From the NCBI GenBank assembly GCA_035602605.1, contig DATNLZ010000139.1, forward strand, positions 20,341 through 84,340: a stretch of 64,000 nucleotides of DNA. Reading direction: 5' to 3'. The notes beneath the pieces are model-generated. The model did no database searches. It worked only from the letters and a program-made list of their open reading frames with translations, and was not told the origin of the DNA. This stretch comes from DASQHY01 sp035602605. Lineage in GTDB: Bacteria; Acidobacteriota; Terriglobia; Acidiferrales; UBA7541. How positions within the stretch are numbered: position 1 is the first letter of the stretch; each line of letters starts with the position of its first letter. Positions 46,196-54,683 of this stretch are shown here, one piece after another. Made by a program: the position numbers and the translations under genes.

Positions 46196-46384
46196 TTAGT
46201 CGCGCAGGTCTTTTCCGTTCAGCCACAGCAGATCGCAAACGTAGCAGCGGGGCGTTGCGCATCGATACATCAAATCGTACTCCACGCGCATTGTGAGCAG
46301 GAATATCTGAGAGTTTGGGACAATCACATTTTCAGGGAGCCGCAATCGGTGCGGAACGCAATTGGGGTTAGAGACAGCCGCCAC
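46196..46384 (-). CDS. possible small protein with cysteines (62 residues)
   Basis: This starts at a GTG that overlaps the end of the upstream minus-strand gene by 17 bases. It encodes 62 residues ending VEYDLMYRCATPRCYVCDLL and WLNGKDLRD. The cysteine pattern (C-x4-C-x2-C) could bind metal or form a disulphide. The overlap, the order and the absence of another gene here are the only evidence. It may equally be chance. Confidence 0.25.
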   Translation of the reverse strand: MAAVSNPNCVPHRLRLPENVIVPNSQIFLLTMRVEYDLMYRCATPRCYVCDLLWLNGKDLRD

Positions 46385-46766
46385 CGACCGTCAAACGGCG
46401 GTCCAAGGCCACTGCAACCATGTGGGCGCAAACACTTCGCTCCTGAGCCAGCCACTGCTGCGTCGCGGTAGTGGCGGGACACAGCGCACGCAGAGTCGAT
46501 ACAAAGAGGTAGTAGATGCGCGCGACGCCCAATTCGGCAGTGTCGTCGCCGGGGACATTGGAGCGGCGGACCATCCCGAGCAGGCGGCCAAAATCCTCCC
46601 CGCAAACGGGGCCCGACTGGAGTGCGGCGCACTCTCGGGCGTCCGGTGAAAGCACGACCTGCGCATAGGAGTTGATCAGCGAGCGACAATAGGAGATCGA
46701 GAATTGCAGCAGCGCGGCAAGAGCGAAAATAAAGATAAGGGCTGCGATCATAGGGGCTGCGATCAT
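46368..46766 (-). CDS. small membrane-anchored protein of unknown function (132 residues)
   Basis: A 132-residue protein with one N-terminal transmembrane helix (IAALIFIFALAALLQFSISY) followed by CRSLINSYAQVVLSPDARE and a cytoplasmic or periplasmic domain (FGRLLGMVRRSN, LGVARIYYLFVSTLRALCP, WLAQERSVCAHMVAVALDRR). Codon pattern and hydrophobic spacing look coding, and similar proteins beginning with such a helix and SYCRSL are, to my knowledge, common in Acidobacteriota. The start could be ATG 46766 or 46751; GCAGGA lies near the first. No function is known. Confidence 0.55.
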   Translation of the reverse strand: MIAAPMIAALIFIFALAALLQFSISYCRSLINSYAQVVLSPDARECAALQSGPVCGEDFGRLLGMVRRSNVPGDDTAELGVARIYYLFVSTLRALCPATTATQQWLAQERSVCAHMVAVALDRRLTVGGGCL

Positions 46767-47094
46767 ATCCTGCTCACCGAGATAAGCGAATCTCGAGACC
46801 AGGTGGATAGTGGTCGGGTCGCCCGTCTAAAAACTTTCATGTCAAGAGTCTGGCCTAAAGTGTTTATCGCGGCAATAGTACCGATGGGGGATAGTTGAGG
46901 CTTGCCAGACTCGTCCAAACTGACCGGAGATCAACGCAATCGCTCCCGGCACCGTACGAGGCACTTTCTGTGATAGGAATCGCGCCCTGGGAGATGGTTT
47001 TTGCTGCGAAAGATACTTCCAGTTTGTCGCCGGGCTGCACCATCCACAGTTTGCGGCAACCTGAGGGGATCAGCTCATCGTGTACCGAGGATGC
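46767..47094. other. 328-base gap without a recognised gene
   Basis: The minus strand just after the sensor gene stop stays open for about 80 codons (including CRKLWMVQPGDKLEVSFAAK). No start or ribosome site is evident and I do not recognise it. It could be a remnant or chance. Nothing else was seen. Confidence 0.3.
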
Positions 47095-47361
47095 TCACTT
47101 AAGGTAGGTGCGAACAATTTGTACTATGTCCTCGGCGGCTTCCGCGGCGGATTTCGAATTCTTAGGCATATGGTTGATGATGTGGTCTTCCATAAGTTCA
47201 CCCATCAGGCTGTTGATGGCCCCGCGGGCAGCAGCGAGACGGCGAAGAATTTCAGAGCATTGCTCGTCGCCATGCAGTCCCTTCAAGACGGATTCGAGCT
47301 GCCCGATGACTTTCTTGGTTCGATTTACCAAATCCAATTTTTCTCGCGAAGTATGCGACAT
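47095..47361 (-). CDS. RcnR/FrmR-type transcriptional repressor (CsoR family)
   Basis: An 88-residue all-helical repressor of the CsoR/RcnR/FrmR family. It begins MSHTSREKLDLVNRTKKVIG, very like RcnR and FrmR, and keeps the ligand set H3, C35 (DEQCSEIL), H60 and H64 (MEDHIINH) that RcnR uses for nickel or cobalt. FrmR uses the same N-terminal and cysteine positions for formaldehyde, so the inducer could be a metal or an aldehyde. The gene ends VRTYLK as in FrmR. A GC-rich inverted repeat of the family's operator type lies just upstream, so it is probably autoregulated. No exporter or dehydrogenase gene is adjacent. Confidence 0.9.
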   Translation of the reverse strand: MSHTSREKLDLVNRTKKVIGQLESVLKGLHGDEQCSEILRRLAAARGAINSLMGELMEDHIINHMPKNSKSAAEAAEDIVQIVRTYLK

Positions 47362-48080
47362 TTCTCTTGACTATCCTACGCGGTTAGGGGTATCCAGGTT
47401 TCTTGCACCTACCCACTAGGGGTAGGGTAGCAGCCTACTGCAAGGTATATATGGAACTTACATCAATAGAACGGGAACCTCCAGGCAGTAGCACCAACCT
47501 GGAACTCCGCGACAGGCGAGCATAGCACGACGCACTCTAGAACTCCCGCTCACTCTCGCGGAACATACTAGACCCGAGCGAGTGGGAATCTAGTTCCTCT
47601 CCGCAAAGATCCCCACGCGACAACTGAGTGAAGGAAGGCGCCGCCCACCTACTCCGAGGGGATGGGTGTATGTAATCGCCACAGCGGGCTGTCCGAAGTG
47701 TTTCCACGCCAGGGACGTCGCCCACCTCATTCTTGATGCCGGTGCCCAAGGGGCAAGGAGAATCATGGAAGAAAAGGTCCTAACAGCACCATTCAGGATG
47801 TAGATACAGCAGACCCTGATGTGCATGGCCGCGTTGTGCATACGACTGGCCCAGGGCCGATGCGCACGACCCCAAGTGTAGAGCTTCCACTGATGGCGCT
47901 CCGCAGGTATCTGCTCTTGCTAGTGACGTTGCTGCTCCATCACGTGTTGGATCTGGCCGGTTTGTTCAAACATTGGAAATAGAAGGGACAACAAAAGTGC
48001 TCTGGCACCAAATGTATGACGACAAACCTGGCCTTACCTATGGGATGCCGTCGTTCGAGATTAAATCAAGGGAGAGAATC
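47362..48080. other. 719-base intergenic region with the repressor operator
   Basis: This lies between the divergent repressor and TonB receptor genes. Apart from the operator (47409-47425) it holds only short open frames. One plus-strand frame at 47893-47982 encodes 29 hydrophobic residues (ALRRYLLLLVTLLLHHVLD) but lacks a convincing ribosome site. A promoter for the receptor must lie here, but no clear hexamer pair stood out. Confidence 0.35.
47409..47425. promoter_or_regulatory. candidate operator of the RcnR/FrmR-type repressor
   Basis: CTACCCACTAGGGGTAG has 6-bp arms (CTACCC/GGGTAG) around ACTAG and lies 48 bases before the repressor gene. CsoR-family repressors bind TACC/G-tract inverted repeats of this kind. 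A further half-site-like TAGGGGTATCC lies at about 47385-47395, between the palindrome and the gene. Confidence 0.55.
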
Positions 48081-51000
48081 ATGCGTCGTGCAAACGAAAG
48101 AATTTTGTTTCTGCTCGTTGAAATTTTAATTGTTACCTCCGCTCTCCATGCAGACGTCGGTGGGAAAATTACGGGTGTCGTGAAGGATCCATCGGGTTCC
48201 GTCATAGGTGGGGCTGTCGTAGGTGTCAGCAATACGGCCACTGGGGTTAAACACAGCACCAAGACGGACCAGGACGGCGTATTCACCTTTCCCGTTTTAC
48301 CTGTCGGGGAATACCAAATCGATGTGACCTCGGACGAGTTCAAAGATTATAGAAAAACGGGCTTGGTCATCGACATCGACAGCGCCCTGGTCGTGGATGT
48401 GACGCTGCAAGTGAAGGACCAGGACCAGTCGATCATGGTCATAGAAGATGCCGCGCAGGTCGAAACGGCTGATACGCAACTGGGGCAAGTCGTGGGCAAC
48501 AAGAAAGTCACGGAGATTCCCCTGAACGGCCGGAGCTACACAGACCTGTTCGCCTTACTAGTTGGCGTAACACCTATCACTACCAGCGGCGCCGGGAACA
48601 GCACGTCGGGCGGGGGTTTCGGTACAGTTCCTGTTGCAGGCGAAACCAACACGGGACAGTTTTCGATCAACGGCCAGCGCGAGGATGCCAACGGGTTTTC
48701 CTTGAATGGGGCCAGCGTGCAGGAAGGTATCGGCCAGCAGGCGGGAATCATTCCGAACCTTGATTCCATCGCCGAGTTTCGCATTCTGACCACCAATGCC
48801 GACGCGGAATATGGCAACTACAGCGGCGGATTGATCAACGTCGTGACCAAGTCTGGCGGGAATGCCTTCCACGGATCGGTCTTCGAGTTTCTCCGCAATA
48901 CGGCTCTTGATGCAAAAAGCTATTTCTCCGCCAAGCGCTCGATCTTTCAGCAGAATCAATACGGGGGAACTTTCGGCGGCCCCATCAGGCGCAACAAGCT
49001 TTTCTTCTTTGGGGATTATCAGGGGCAGCACACGAGGCAAGGCCAGGATACCGGAGTCGTAGCTGTGCCTTCGCTTGCCAATCGAGCCGGGGACTTCTCC
49101 GATCTAATCACTCCAAACAATCCGAATCCTCTTCCCGGCACCGTAAACGGTGATTTCCTTGCGCAGACGCTCAGCAAGGCACTGGGATACCCGGTCACCA
49201 AATATGAACCCTTCTACACACCCGGTTGTACCGCGAATACATGCGTCTTTCCGGGCGCCGTTATACCGCAATCGGCATTCGCCCTTCCTGCGACGAAGAT
49301 GCTGCCATACATTCCGTCCCCCAATATCAGGGGAAACAGCTTCGAGTCCTCTGCCGAAGCGCAGTCGATCCACGATGAAAAGGCGGCAGGGCGGATCGAT
49401 TGGAACACCGAAAAATCGGGAAACTTTTCCTTCTACTATTTCGCAAACAAATACAACCTCGACAATCCGTATCCTTCCGCCTTTGGAGGGGCGACGGTGC
49501 CCAATCCAACAGGCGGCTCCTTTGACAGCGTTTCCGATGGTTTGGATCAGCTCTTCGTCGTCAGCAACACCAAGATGTTTGGCTCGACACTCGTCAATGA
49601 AGCACGGTGGAGCGCGACCCGCTTGAATAACAATCTCGGCGTCCCGAAGGGAGGCGTGGGCACAACGCTTGCAAGCCAGGGCATTACCGCGGGCGGCCAG
49701 GGCATCATTCAGGGAGCGCCGAACTATGCCGGTGTGGAAACGCTGTATTTCAACTCGTTTACGACTGGGACCGAGCCTTTCTTTGTGGTGCAGCTGAACA
49801 ATACCTTCCAGGTGAGCGACACGGTTTCCAAGGTCGTGGGCAAGCACACGATCAAAACCGGCTTTCAGTACACCTGGTACAAAATCAAGCAGAACCCTGA
49901 CTTGGTTGCCAACGAAACGTTCTCGTTTTTTGGTAGCGGCAATCAGTCCACCGGCAACGGCTTCGCCGATTTCCTGCTGGGACTTCCGGACTTTTACTCC
50001 CAACAGTCCTCACCAGCCTTTTATGAAAGCGCAGCGAATGGCGGAGCGTTTGCCCAGGATAGCTGGCGCCTACGGCCCAACATCACGATCAACTACGGGC
50101 TTCGCTGGGATTACATCACCCCCTGGGCCGAGGCGCACAACCAAATCACGACATTCGTTCAAGGCGTTCAATCGAAGACATTCCCGGGCGCTCCCCTGGG
50201 GTATTTGGTACCGGGGGACCCTTTGCCGAATGGGTACCGCATTCCCAAGGCCATCGCACCCTCGCCGCTAGATAATTTCTCGCCTCGGCTCGGACTCGCT
50301 TACTCGCCAAACTTTCACGATGGATTCGTGGGCAAACTGACTGGCGGACCGGGAAAAACCAGCATCCGCGCAGGTGTTGGTCGATTCTTCACGGCTGTCG
50401 AAGGTTTGACAATCGCCTATCCAACGGGCAATCCGCCTTATGGGCTTACCTATACCAGTCCGGAGTCTCCGCTGATGGCCACGCCATTTACTGGAGCGCT
50501 GACCGGAACCAATTACATTCAACAGTTCCCGGTAAACGTTCCGCCATACAATGTTTCACCGACGAATCCCGATGCCAATGTAGATTGGTCGCGCTACACA
50601 CCAATCAGTGGCGCAGGAAGCGTAGATCACCGCAACAAGACCCCGTACACCATGTCGGCGAACCTGACGGTCGAGCGACAACTAGGCGTGAACATGCTTT
50701 TGAGCGTCGGTTATACCGGCTCGCTCAGCCGCCATCTGCTGGCCGTTCACAGCGTAAGCCCCGGCAACCCGGCGCTGTGCCTTAGCCTAAGCCAGTCGCA
50801 AGATGTCGCACCCGGAACTCTCACTTGCGGCCCCTTCGGCGAGAACCTTGTGTACATGCGGGCCGACGGCACGATGGTCACCGGAACCCGGTCCCCATAC
50901 CCGAATACGATCGGTACCGATGCGGTGTACCAGAACATGGGAAACGCCAACTACAACAGCTTCCAAACATCTCTCAAGCGAACAGCGGGCCGTCTTACCT

Positions 51001-51668
51001 TTCTGGCTAGCTACACCTACGGCAAGTCGATGGACTGGGCCTCCAGTATTCAAGAGCAGGTCAATCCCTTTGATTTCCGCAAGCAGTACGCGATTTCTGC
51101 GTTCGACCTGAAACACACCTTCGTCGTCAGCTACAACTACGAACTCCCATTTGACAAGTTGTTACGCACCTCCAATCGCCTGACCCAGGGCTGGGCGATT
51201 TCCGGCGTGACGCGCCTTTCGACCGGATTGCCGGTCACCTTTCAGAGCTTTGGAGACAATGCCCTGGTCCAGGTACAGAACAACGGGGTAAACAGTGTCA
51301 GCATCGATCTGCCGGACTACAATCCGAGCCGGGGTCCTCTGAATATCAATCATGATCCGCGCAACAACCCACTGTCGTTCAACACCAAGTTGTTCACTCC
51401 TAATGCGCTAGGCACATTTGGGACTTCCTCGCGGCGCTTCTTCTACGGTCCGGGGATCAACAACTACGATGTGGTTCTGCGCAAGATCACCAGAGTCACG
51501 GAATCAAGCTCGTTGGAATTCCGTTTCGAAACCTTCAACACTTTCAACCATGCTCAGTTCGCAGGCGCGTCCTCGGTCGACGGCAATCGCGACAATGCTA
51601 CCTTCGGGCAAATCCTGAAGTCACAACCGGGGCGCGTCTCGCAAGTTGCCTTGAAGCTGAGCTTCTAG
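48081..51668 (+). CDS. TonB-dependent receptor with carboxypeptidase-regulatory-like domain (Oar-like)
   Basis: A 1195-residue outer-membrane receptor. The ATG at 48081 follows GGGAGAG and begins a signal peptide (ERILFLLVEILIVTSALHA). Residues about 25-110 form a carboxypeptidase-regulatory-like beta-sandwich (GKITGVVKDPSGSVIGGAVV, TFPVLPVGEYQIDVTS). The plug follows with QVVGNKKVTEIPLNGRSYTD, INGQREDANGFSLNGASVQE and GGLINVVTKSGGNAFHGSVF. A beta-barrel of about 900 residues ends with RVSQVALKLSF and its terminal Phe. This Oar-like class is greatly expanded in Acidobacteriota and takes up large or complexed nutrients with TonB energy. The ligand is unknown. The divergent repressor gene upstream may or may not be related. 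Confidence 0.92.
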   Translation: MRRANERILFLLVEILIVTSALHADVGGKITGVVKDPSGSVIGGAVVGVSNTATGVKHSTKTDQDGVFTFPVLPVGEYQIDVTSDEFKDYRKTGLVIDIDSALVVDVTLQVKDQDQSIMVIEDAAQVETADTQLGQVVGNKKVTEIPLNGRSYTDLFALLVGVTPITTSGAGNSTSGGGFGTVPVAGETNTGQFSINGQREDANGFSLNGASVQEGIGQQAGIIPNLDSIAEFRILTTNADAEYGNYSGGLINVVTKSGGNAFHGSVFEFLRNTALDAKSYFSAKRSIFQQNQYGGTFGGPIRRNKLFFFGDYQGQHTRQGQDTGVVAVPSLANRAGDFSDLITPNNPNPLPGTVNGDFLAQTLSKALGYPVTKYEPFYTPGCTANTCVFPGAVIPQSAFALPATKMLPYIPSPNIRGNSFESSAEAQSIHDEKAAGRIDWNTEKSGNFSFYYFANKYNLDNPYPSAFGGATVPNPTGGSFDSVSDGLDQLFVVSNTKMFGSTLVNEARWSATRLNNNLGVPKGGVGTTLASQGITAGGQGIIQGAPNYAGVETLYFNSFTTGTEPFFVVQLNNTFQVSDTVSKVVGKHTIKTGFQYTWYKIKQNPDLVANETFSFFGSGNQSTGNGFADFLLGLPDFYSQQSSPAFYESAANGGAFAQDSWRLRPNITINYGLRWDYITPWAEAHNQITTFVQGVQSKTFPGAPLGYLVPGDPLPNGYRIPKAIAPSPLDNFSPRLGLAYSPNFHDGFVGKLTGGPGKTSIRAGVGRFFTAVEGLTIAYPTGNPPYGLTYTSPESPLMATPFTGALTGTNYIQQFPVNVPPYNVSPTNPDANVDWSRYTPISGAGSVDHRNKTPYTMSANLTVERQLGVNMLLSVGYTGSLSRHLLAVHSVSPGNPALCLSLSQSQDVAPGTLTCGPFGENLVYMRADGTMVTGTRSPYPNTIGTDAVYQNMGNANYNSFQTSLKRTAGRLTFLASYTYGKSMDWASSIQEQVNPFDFRKQYAISAFDLKHTFVVSYNYELPFDKLLRTSNRLTQGWAISGVTRLSTGLPVTFQSFGDNALVQVQNNGVNSVSIDLPDYNPSRGPLNINHDPRNNPLSFNTKLFTPNALGTFGTSSRRFFYGPGINNYDVVLRKITRVTESSSLEFRFETFNTFNHAQFAGASSVDGNRDNATFGQILKSQPGRVSQVALKLSF

Positions 51669-51737
51669 ACGAAGCCCAAATCAAGGCGGGCCTATGCCAG
51701 AGACGACCGCAAGCACTGGGTAACAGCTGGCGTTCTA

Positions 51738-51848
51738 TCAGGAGCGAATTGGCCCGAAACTTTTTCCCTCATCGTCGCTTCTCAGCCTAAGAAATGTTCC
51801 TTTCCGACGCTCGTTGAACGCCTCGCGGAGCTGCTCCTGGGTGTTCAT
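51738..51848 (-). pseudogene. C-terminal remnant of a pirin-family gene
   Basis: A 36-residue open stretch begins MNTQEQLREAFNERRKGTF. The phrase MNT.E.L..A......G.F is the usual C-terminal helix of pirin/quercetin-dioxygenase-like cupins. The preceding cupin domains are absent, and it starts right after the SDR gene stop. I read it as the tail of a deleted pirin gene. A chance match is possible, since the segment is short. Confidence 0.4.
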
Positions 51849-51866
51849 CAAGCCTCTAGCACAGTC

Positions 51867-52607
51867 TCAGCTATTTCCAAATACCGGCACGGCCGCCCCA
51901 TGGATGACTTTCGCACTATCGCTGCACAGGAACACGATGACCCGCGCTATGTCTTCTGGCTTCGGCCACTTCGCGAAATCTGCCTTGGGCATCGCTTTCC
52001 GGTTCGCTTCGGTATCAATGATGCTGGGAAGAACCGAGTTCACGCGGATTCCGGTACCCTTCAAGTCTTCGGCAAGGGAATCTATCATGGCGACTGCGGC
52101 AGCTTTTGAAGCGGTATAAGCAGCGGCACCAGCACCGTGATCAACCGCAGCTTTAGCCGCGACATTCACAATTGCCCCGCTGCTTTGTTTGAGCATTACC
52201 CTTACCGCCGCGCGCGACAGGACATAACCCGAACGCAGGTTCAACGCCAGCATTTGGTCGAAGACCTTCGTATCCAGCTCCCATAATTTCACACCGCCCG
52301 CGTAACCGCCCACCGTGTTCACCATGGCGTCGAGTCGCCCGTGCCGCGCGACAACTCCTTCGATGAGCTTGCCCACCTCCGCTTCATCTGTGACGTCAAC
52401 ATCGTAGCCTTCGAGCCGGAAGCCGTTCCCGCCAGCTAGATTCTTCAGGGCATCCAGCTCTTCCTGCTTTCTATAGGTGACAACCACACGGGTATCTTCC
52501 TTCAGGAACGCCAAACTTACAGCGCGCCCCAATCCGCCCGTGCCTCCGGCCACCAATGCCAATCTACCTGCGGTAACTGTTTCTCTCGATGTGGTGTTCG
52601 ATTGCAT
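51867..52607 (-). CDS. short-chain dehydrogenase/reductase, QDPR-like (no active-site Ser)
   Basis: A 246-residue SDR with the NAD(P)-binding GGTGGLGRAVSLAF, an arginine after strand 2 (VVVTYRKQEEL) suggesting NADP preference, and the active YTASKAAAVAM. The position of the catalytic Ser reads IVNVAAKAAVDHGAGAAAY. The Ser is replaced by Ala, as in dihydropteridine reductase (which has GAKAAL there), so this may be a QDPR-type enzyme rather than a defective one. The ATG at 52607 is chosen because the Rossmann strand starts 15 residues on; the ribosome site is weak. It lies at the edge of a region full of gene remnants. Confidence 0.82.
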   Translation of the reverse strand: MQSNTTSRETVTAGRLALVAGGTGGLGRAVSLAFLKEDTRVVVTYRKQEELDALKNLAGGNGFRLEGYDVDVTDEAEVGKLIEGVVARHGRLDAMVNTVGGYAGGVKLWELDTKVFDQMLALNLRSGYVLSRAAVRVMLKQSSGAIVNVAAKAAVDHGAGAAAYTASKAAAVAMIDSLAEDLKGTGIRVNSVLPSIIDTEANRKAMPKADFAKWPKPEDIARVIVFLCSDSAKVIHGAAVPVFGNS

Positions 52608-52811
52608 AGTCTTGATCACGTCATTTAGGCTCTTAGTTTTGCGTTGGAGCCTCTTACACGTTGGCTTATGAAGCATTGCAAATCTTCAGCCAATCGCTCC
52701 AACTGCACGATCTCGAGAAATACTTGCCAAAGGGAAACAGGTCAATTAGAACATCCGAAAGCACCTTCATCATAGTTCTAGCATCAACTACTGCTAGAAC
52801 GAATACGGCAC

Positions 52812-53651
52812 TCACGCCGAGGCTTGATTGCTACGCTGTAGGAACGCGAGTAATTCGGCGTTGACTTGATCCTTATGGGTCGAGCACATGCCGTGCGGCG
52901 CGCCCGGATAAATTTTCAGTGTGGCCCCCTTAACAAGCTTGGACGAGAGAAGAGCCGAAGTGCCGATCGGCACGATCTGGTCGTCGTCGCCGTGGAGAAT
53001 GAGGGTGGGCACGTCGAATTTTTTAAGATCTTCGGTAAAGTCCGTCTCGGAGAAGGCCCTGACGCAGTCGATCACGGCTTTGTGCCCAGCCTGCATCCCT
53101 TGGAGCCAGAACGAGTCCCGCAGGCCCTGCGAGACCTTCGCACCCGGCCGGTTAGCGCCGTAAAACGGCGCGCTGAGATCCTTGAAGAACTGCGAGCGGT
53201 CGTTGATCACACCGGCGCGGATCTGGTCGAACGCTGCCATCGGCAAGCCGCCGGGGTTCGCGGCGGTCTTAAGCATGAGCGGCGGCACTGCACCGATCAG
53301 GACAGTCTTGGCAACACGCTTGGTTCCGTGATGGCCGATATAGCGGGCGACTTCGCCGCCGCCCGTGGAGTGGCCGACATGGATCGTGTCCTTCAGAGCG
53401 AGCGCTTCGACGAGCGCCGCGAGGTCGTCGGCGTAGGTGTTCATTTCATTGCCGTCCCAGGGCTGGCTCGACCGCCCATGGCCGCGGCGATCATGCGCGA
53501 TACAGCGGTACCCGCGGTCGGCCAGAAACACCATCTGGTCCTCCCAGGCGTCCGCGGTCAGGGGCCAGCCGTGACTGAAGACTACAGGCTGTCCCTTACC
53601 CCAGTCCTTGTAGTAAATCTGCGTGCCGTCTTTGGTCGTGATCGTCGTCAT
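52812..53651 (-). CDS. alpha/beta hydrolase, cofactor-free haloperoxidase/arylesterase type
   Basis: A 279-residue alpha/beta hydrolase close to non-haem chloroperoxidases. GGGAG precedes the ATG at 53651. The sequence runs YKDWGKGQPVVFSHGWPLTA, GYRCIAHDRRGHGRSSQP, the nucleophile in HVGHSTGGGEVARYI, the acid in LILHGDDDQIVP and the base in YPGAPHGM. Such proteins act as esterases or perhydrolases; in vivo they may detoxify esters. It lies in a region with an SDR, cupin and pirin remnants and another broken hydrolase, a mix typical of redox or xenobiotic gene clusters acquired by transfer. Confidence 0.9.
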   Translation of the reverse strand: MTTITTKDGTQIYYKDWGKGQPVVFSHGWPLTADAWEDQMVFLADRGYRCIAHDRRGHGRSSQPWDGNEMNTYADDLAALVEALALKDTIHVGHSTGGGEVARYIGHHGTKRVAKTVLIGAVPPLMLKTAANPGGLPMAAFDQIRAGVINDRSQFFKDLSAPFYGANRPGAKVSQGLRDSFWLQGMQAGHKAVIDCVRAFSETDFTEDLKKFDVPTLILHGDDDQIVPIGTSALLSSKLVKGATLKIYPGAPHGMCSTHKDQVNAELLAFLQRSNQASA

Positions 53652-53791
53652 GTGATATTCTCCCTCATTAATGTTTTCTTCAAGATTCATTCGTGGCTTC
53701 GTTCTCAAGTACTTTTTGTATTGCGCCCTGGAAGATCGGTGAGGCCAATTCCGTCTACAACAGACAAAACAATTCGTCGAAGTGGGACCGA

Positions 53792-54289
53792 TCAAGCCGT
53801 GCGAAGCTGCCCGTTGCGGAACCTAATCGTCGCAAAAATACCAAGCAAGACGAAGAGGATCAAGACGACAAGCTGCGCCAGCTTAAATGGCGGCTCGGTT
53901 TGCGTCGGAGCCATCGCTTTCAGCGCCGGTACCTTTAAGAAGAGTTGCACGATCAAGACGAAGACATTCAGATAGAAGGCAATCACGGCGGTGATCACGT
54001 AAGTGCGACGCCAGGCGCCCGCAAGGCGACCTCGGTAGCGCGCAAAGGCCGCAACCGCGAGCACTAACAGCGATGCGATGCCGACTCCATGCGATGGCAG
54101 GAACTTGTGGAACGGAAAGAGGAACCCAGTCACGCTCGTTGCCGCGGTGGTCGCGAGAAATACCGCGGTCCAGCCATCGAGTCGTTTCGCCGTTAGCAAC
54201 CCGATCATCACAACGAATCCTGAAAAGATTCCGATCAAGCTCAACACGACGTGCACAAAGGCGAATGTCGTCATACCCAACAATGTCAT
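53792..54289 (-). CDS. four-helix membrane protein of unknown function
   Basis: A 165-residue integral membrane protein. AGGAGG lies 7 bases before the ATG at 54289. Four transmembrane helices are visible: FVHVVLSLIGIFSGFVVMIG, WTAVFLATTAATSVTGFLFP, ASLLVLAVAAFARY and the pair YVITAVIAFYLNVFVLIVQL / AQLVVLILFVLLGIFATIRF. A conserved-looking FPFHKFLPSHGVG loop joins the second and third helices and might bind haem or metal through its histidines. I recognise it as a recurrent unknown membrane protein of proteobacterial and acidobacterial genomes but know no function. A cupin remnant precedes it. Confidence 0.75.
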   Translation of the reverse strand: MTLLGMTTFAFVHVVLSLIGIFSGFVVMIGLLTAKRLDGWTAVFLATTAATSVTGFLFPFHKFLPSHGVGIASLLVLAVAAFARYRGRLAGAWRRTYVITAVIAFYLNVFVLIVQLFLKVPALKAMAPTQTEPPFKLAQLVVLILFVLLGIFATIRFRNGQLRTA

Positions 54290-54354
54290 GTGCGTTCCTC
54301 CTTTTCCTGGGATCTCTGCGATTTCTGCTGCTGGCGATAGGTACTGGTCGATCC

Positions 54355-54640
54355 TCAAATAAGCGCGTCGTTTGGACGAGGGCCCGAGATTTCCACAATG
54401 ACAGGACCAGCTTCGGTTCGGGAAGTGATTGTAGCCCAAGCCGCGCTTCCCGGCGTAAGCGTCTTCAGCGACCTTAGCATCGAAATGGTCGCCGCAGCCA
54501 AAGTGCCCTTGGCTGGACACGACCGTCGCTATGCGATTCTCACTGTGGGAGTGCGCCGGGATCGTGTCGTGTGCGGGCACGAACAGCAAAATCGCGTAAA
54601 AGCCCGATTTTTCGGATCGCCGAATTGCACCTTCGGATGA
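54355..54640 (-). pseudogene. broken cupin (ChrR-like) gene
   Basis: Pieces of a cupin appear in successive frames of the minus strand: VQFGDPKN near 54610-54630; then GFYAILLFVPAHDTIPAHSH followed by SENRIATVV and GHFGCGDHFDAK (the metal-binding HSHxxN/R box); then, after another shift, SLKTLTPGS and AGPVIVEISGPRPND to a TGA at 54357-54355. The family order is kept, but at least two frameshifts prevent a single product. It lies directly upstream of the membrane protein gene, with which it may once have formed an operon. Confidence 0.6.
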
Positions 54641-54683
54641 ACGCCCTTGAGGCCCGAACCCTCGGTCTGGTTGTTGTCGAATG

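Noticed and set aside
47893..47982. A 29-codon hydrophobic frame upstream of the TonB receptor gene as a leader peptide
   Set aside because: There is no convincing ribosome site or attenuator hairpin after it.
49104..50003. A 299-codon minus-strand open frame inside the TonB receptor
   Set aside because: It is an antisense shadow of a GC-rich coding region; the receptor frame carries all the recognisable domains.
52866..53975. A 369-codon open frame on the plus strand across the alpha/beta hydrolase gene
   Set aside because: It mirrors the well-supported hydrolase on the other strand, has an Arg/Val-rich make-up, no ribosome site and no recognisable domain.
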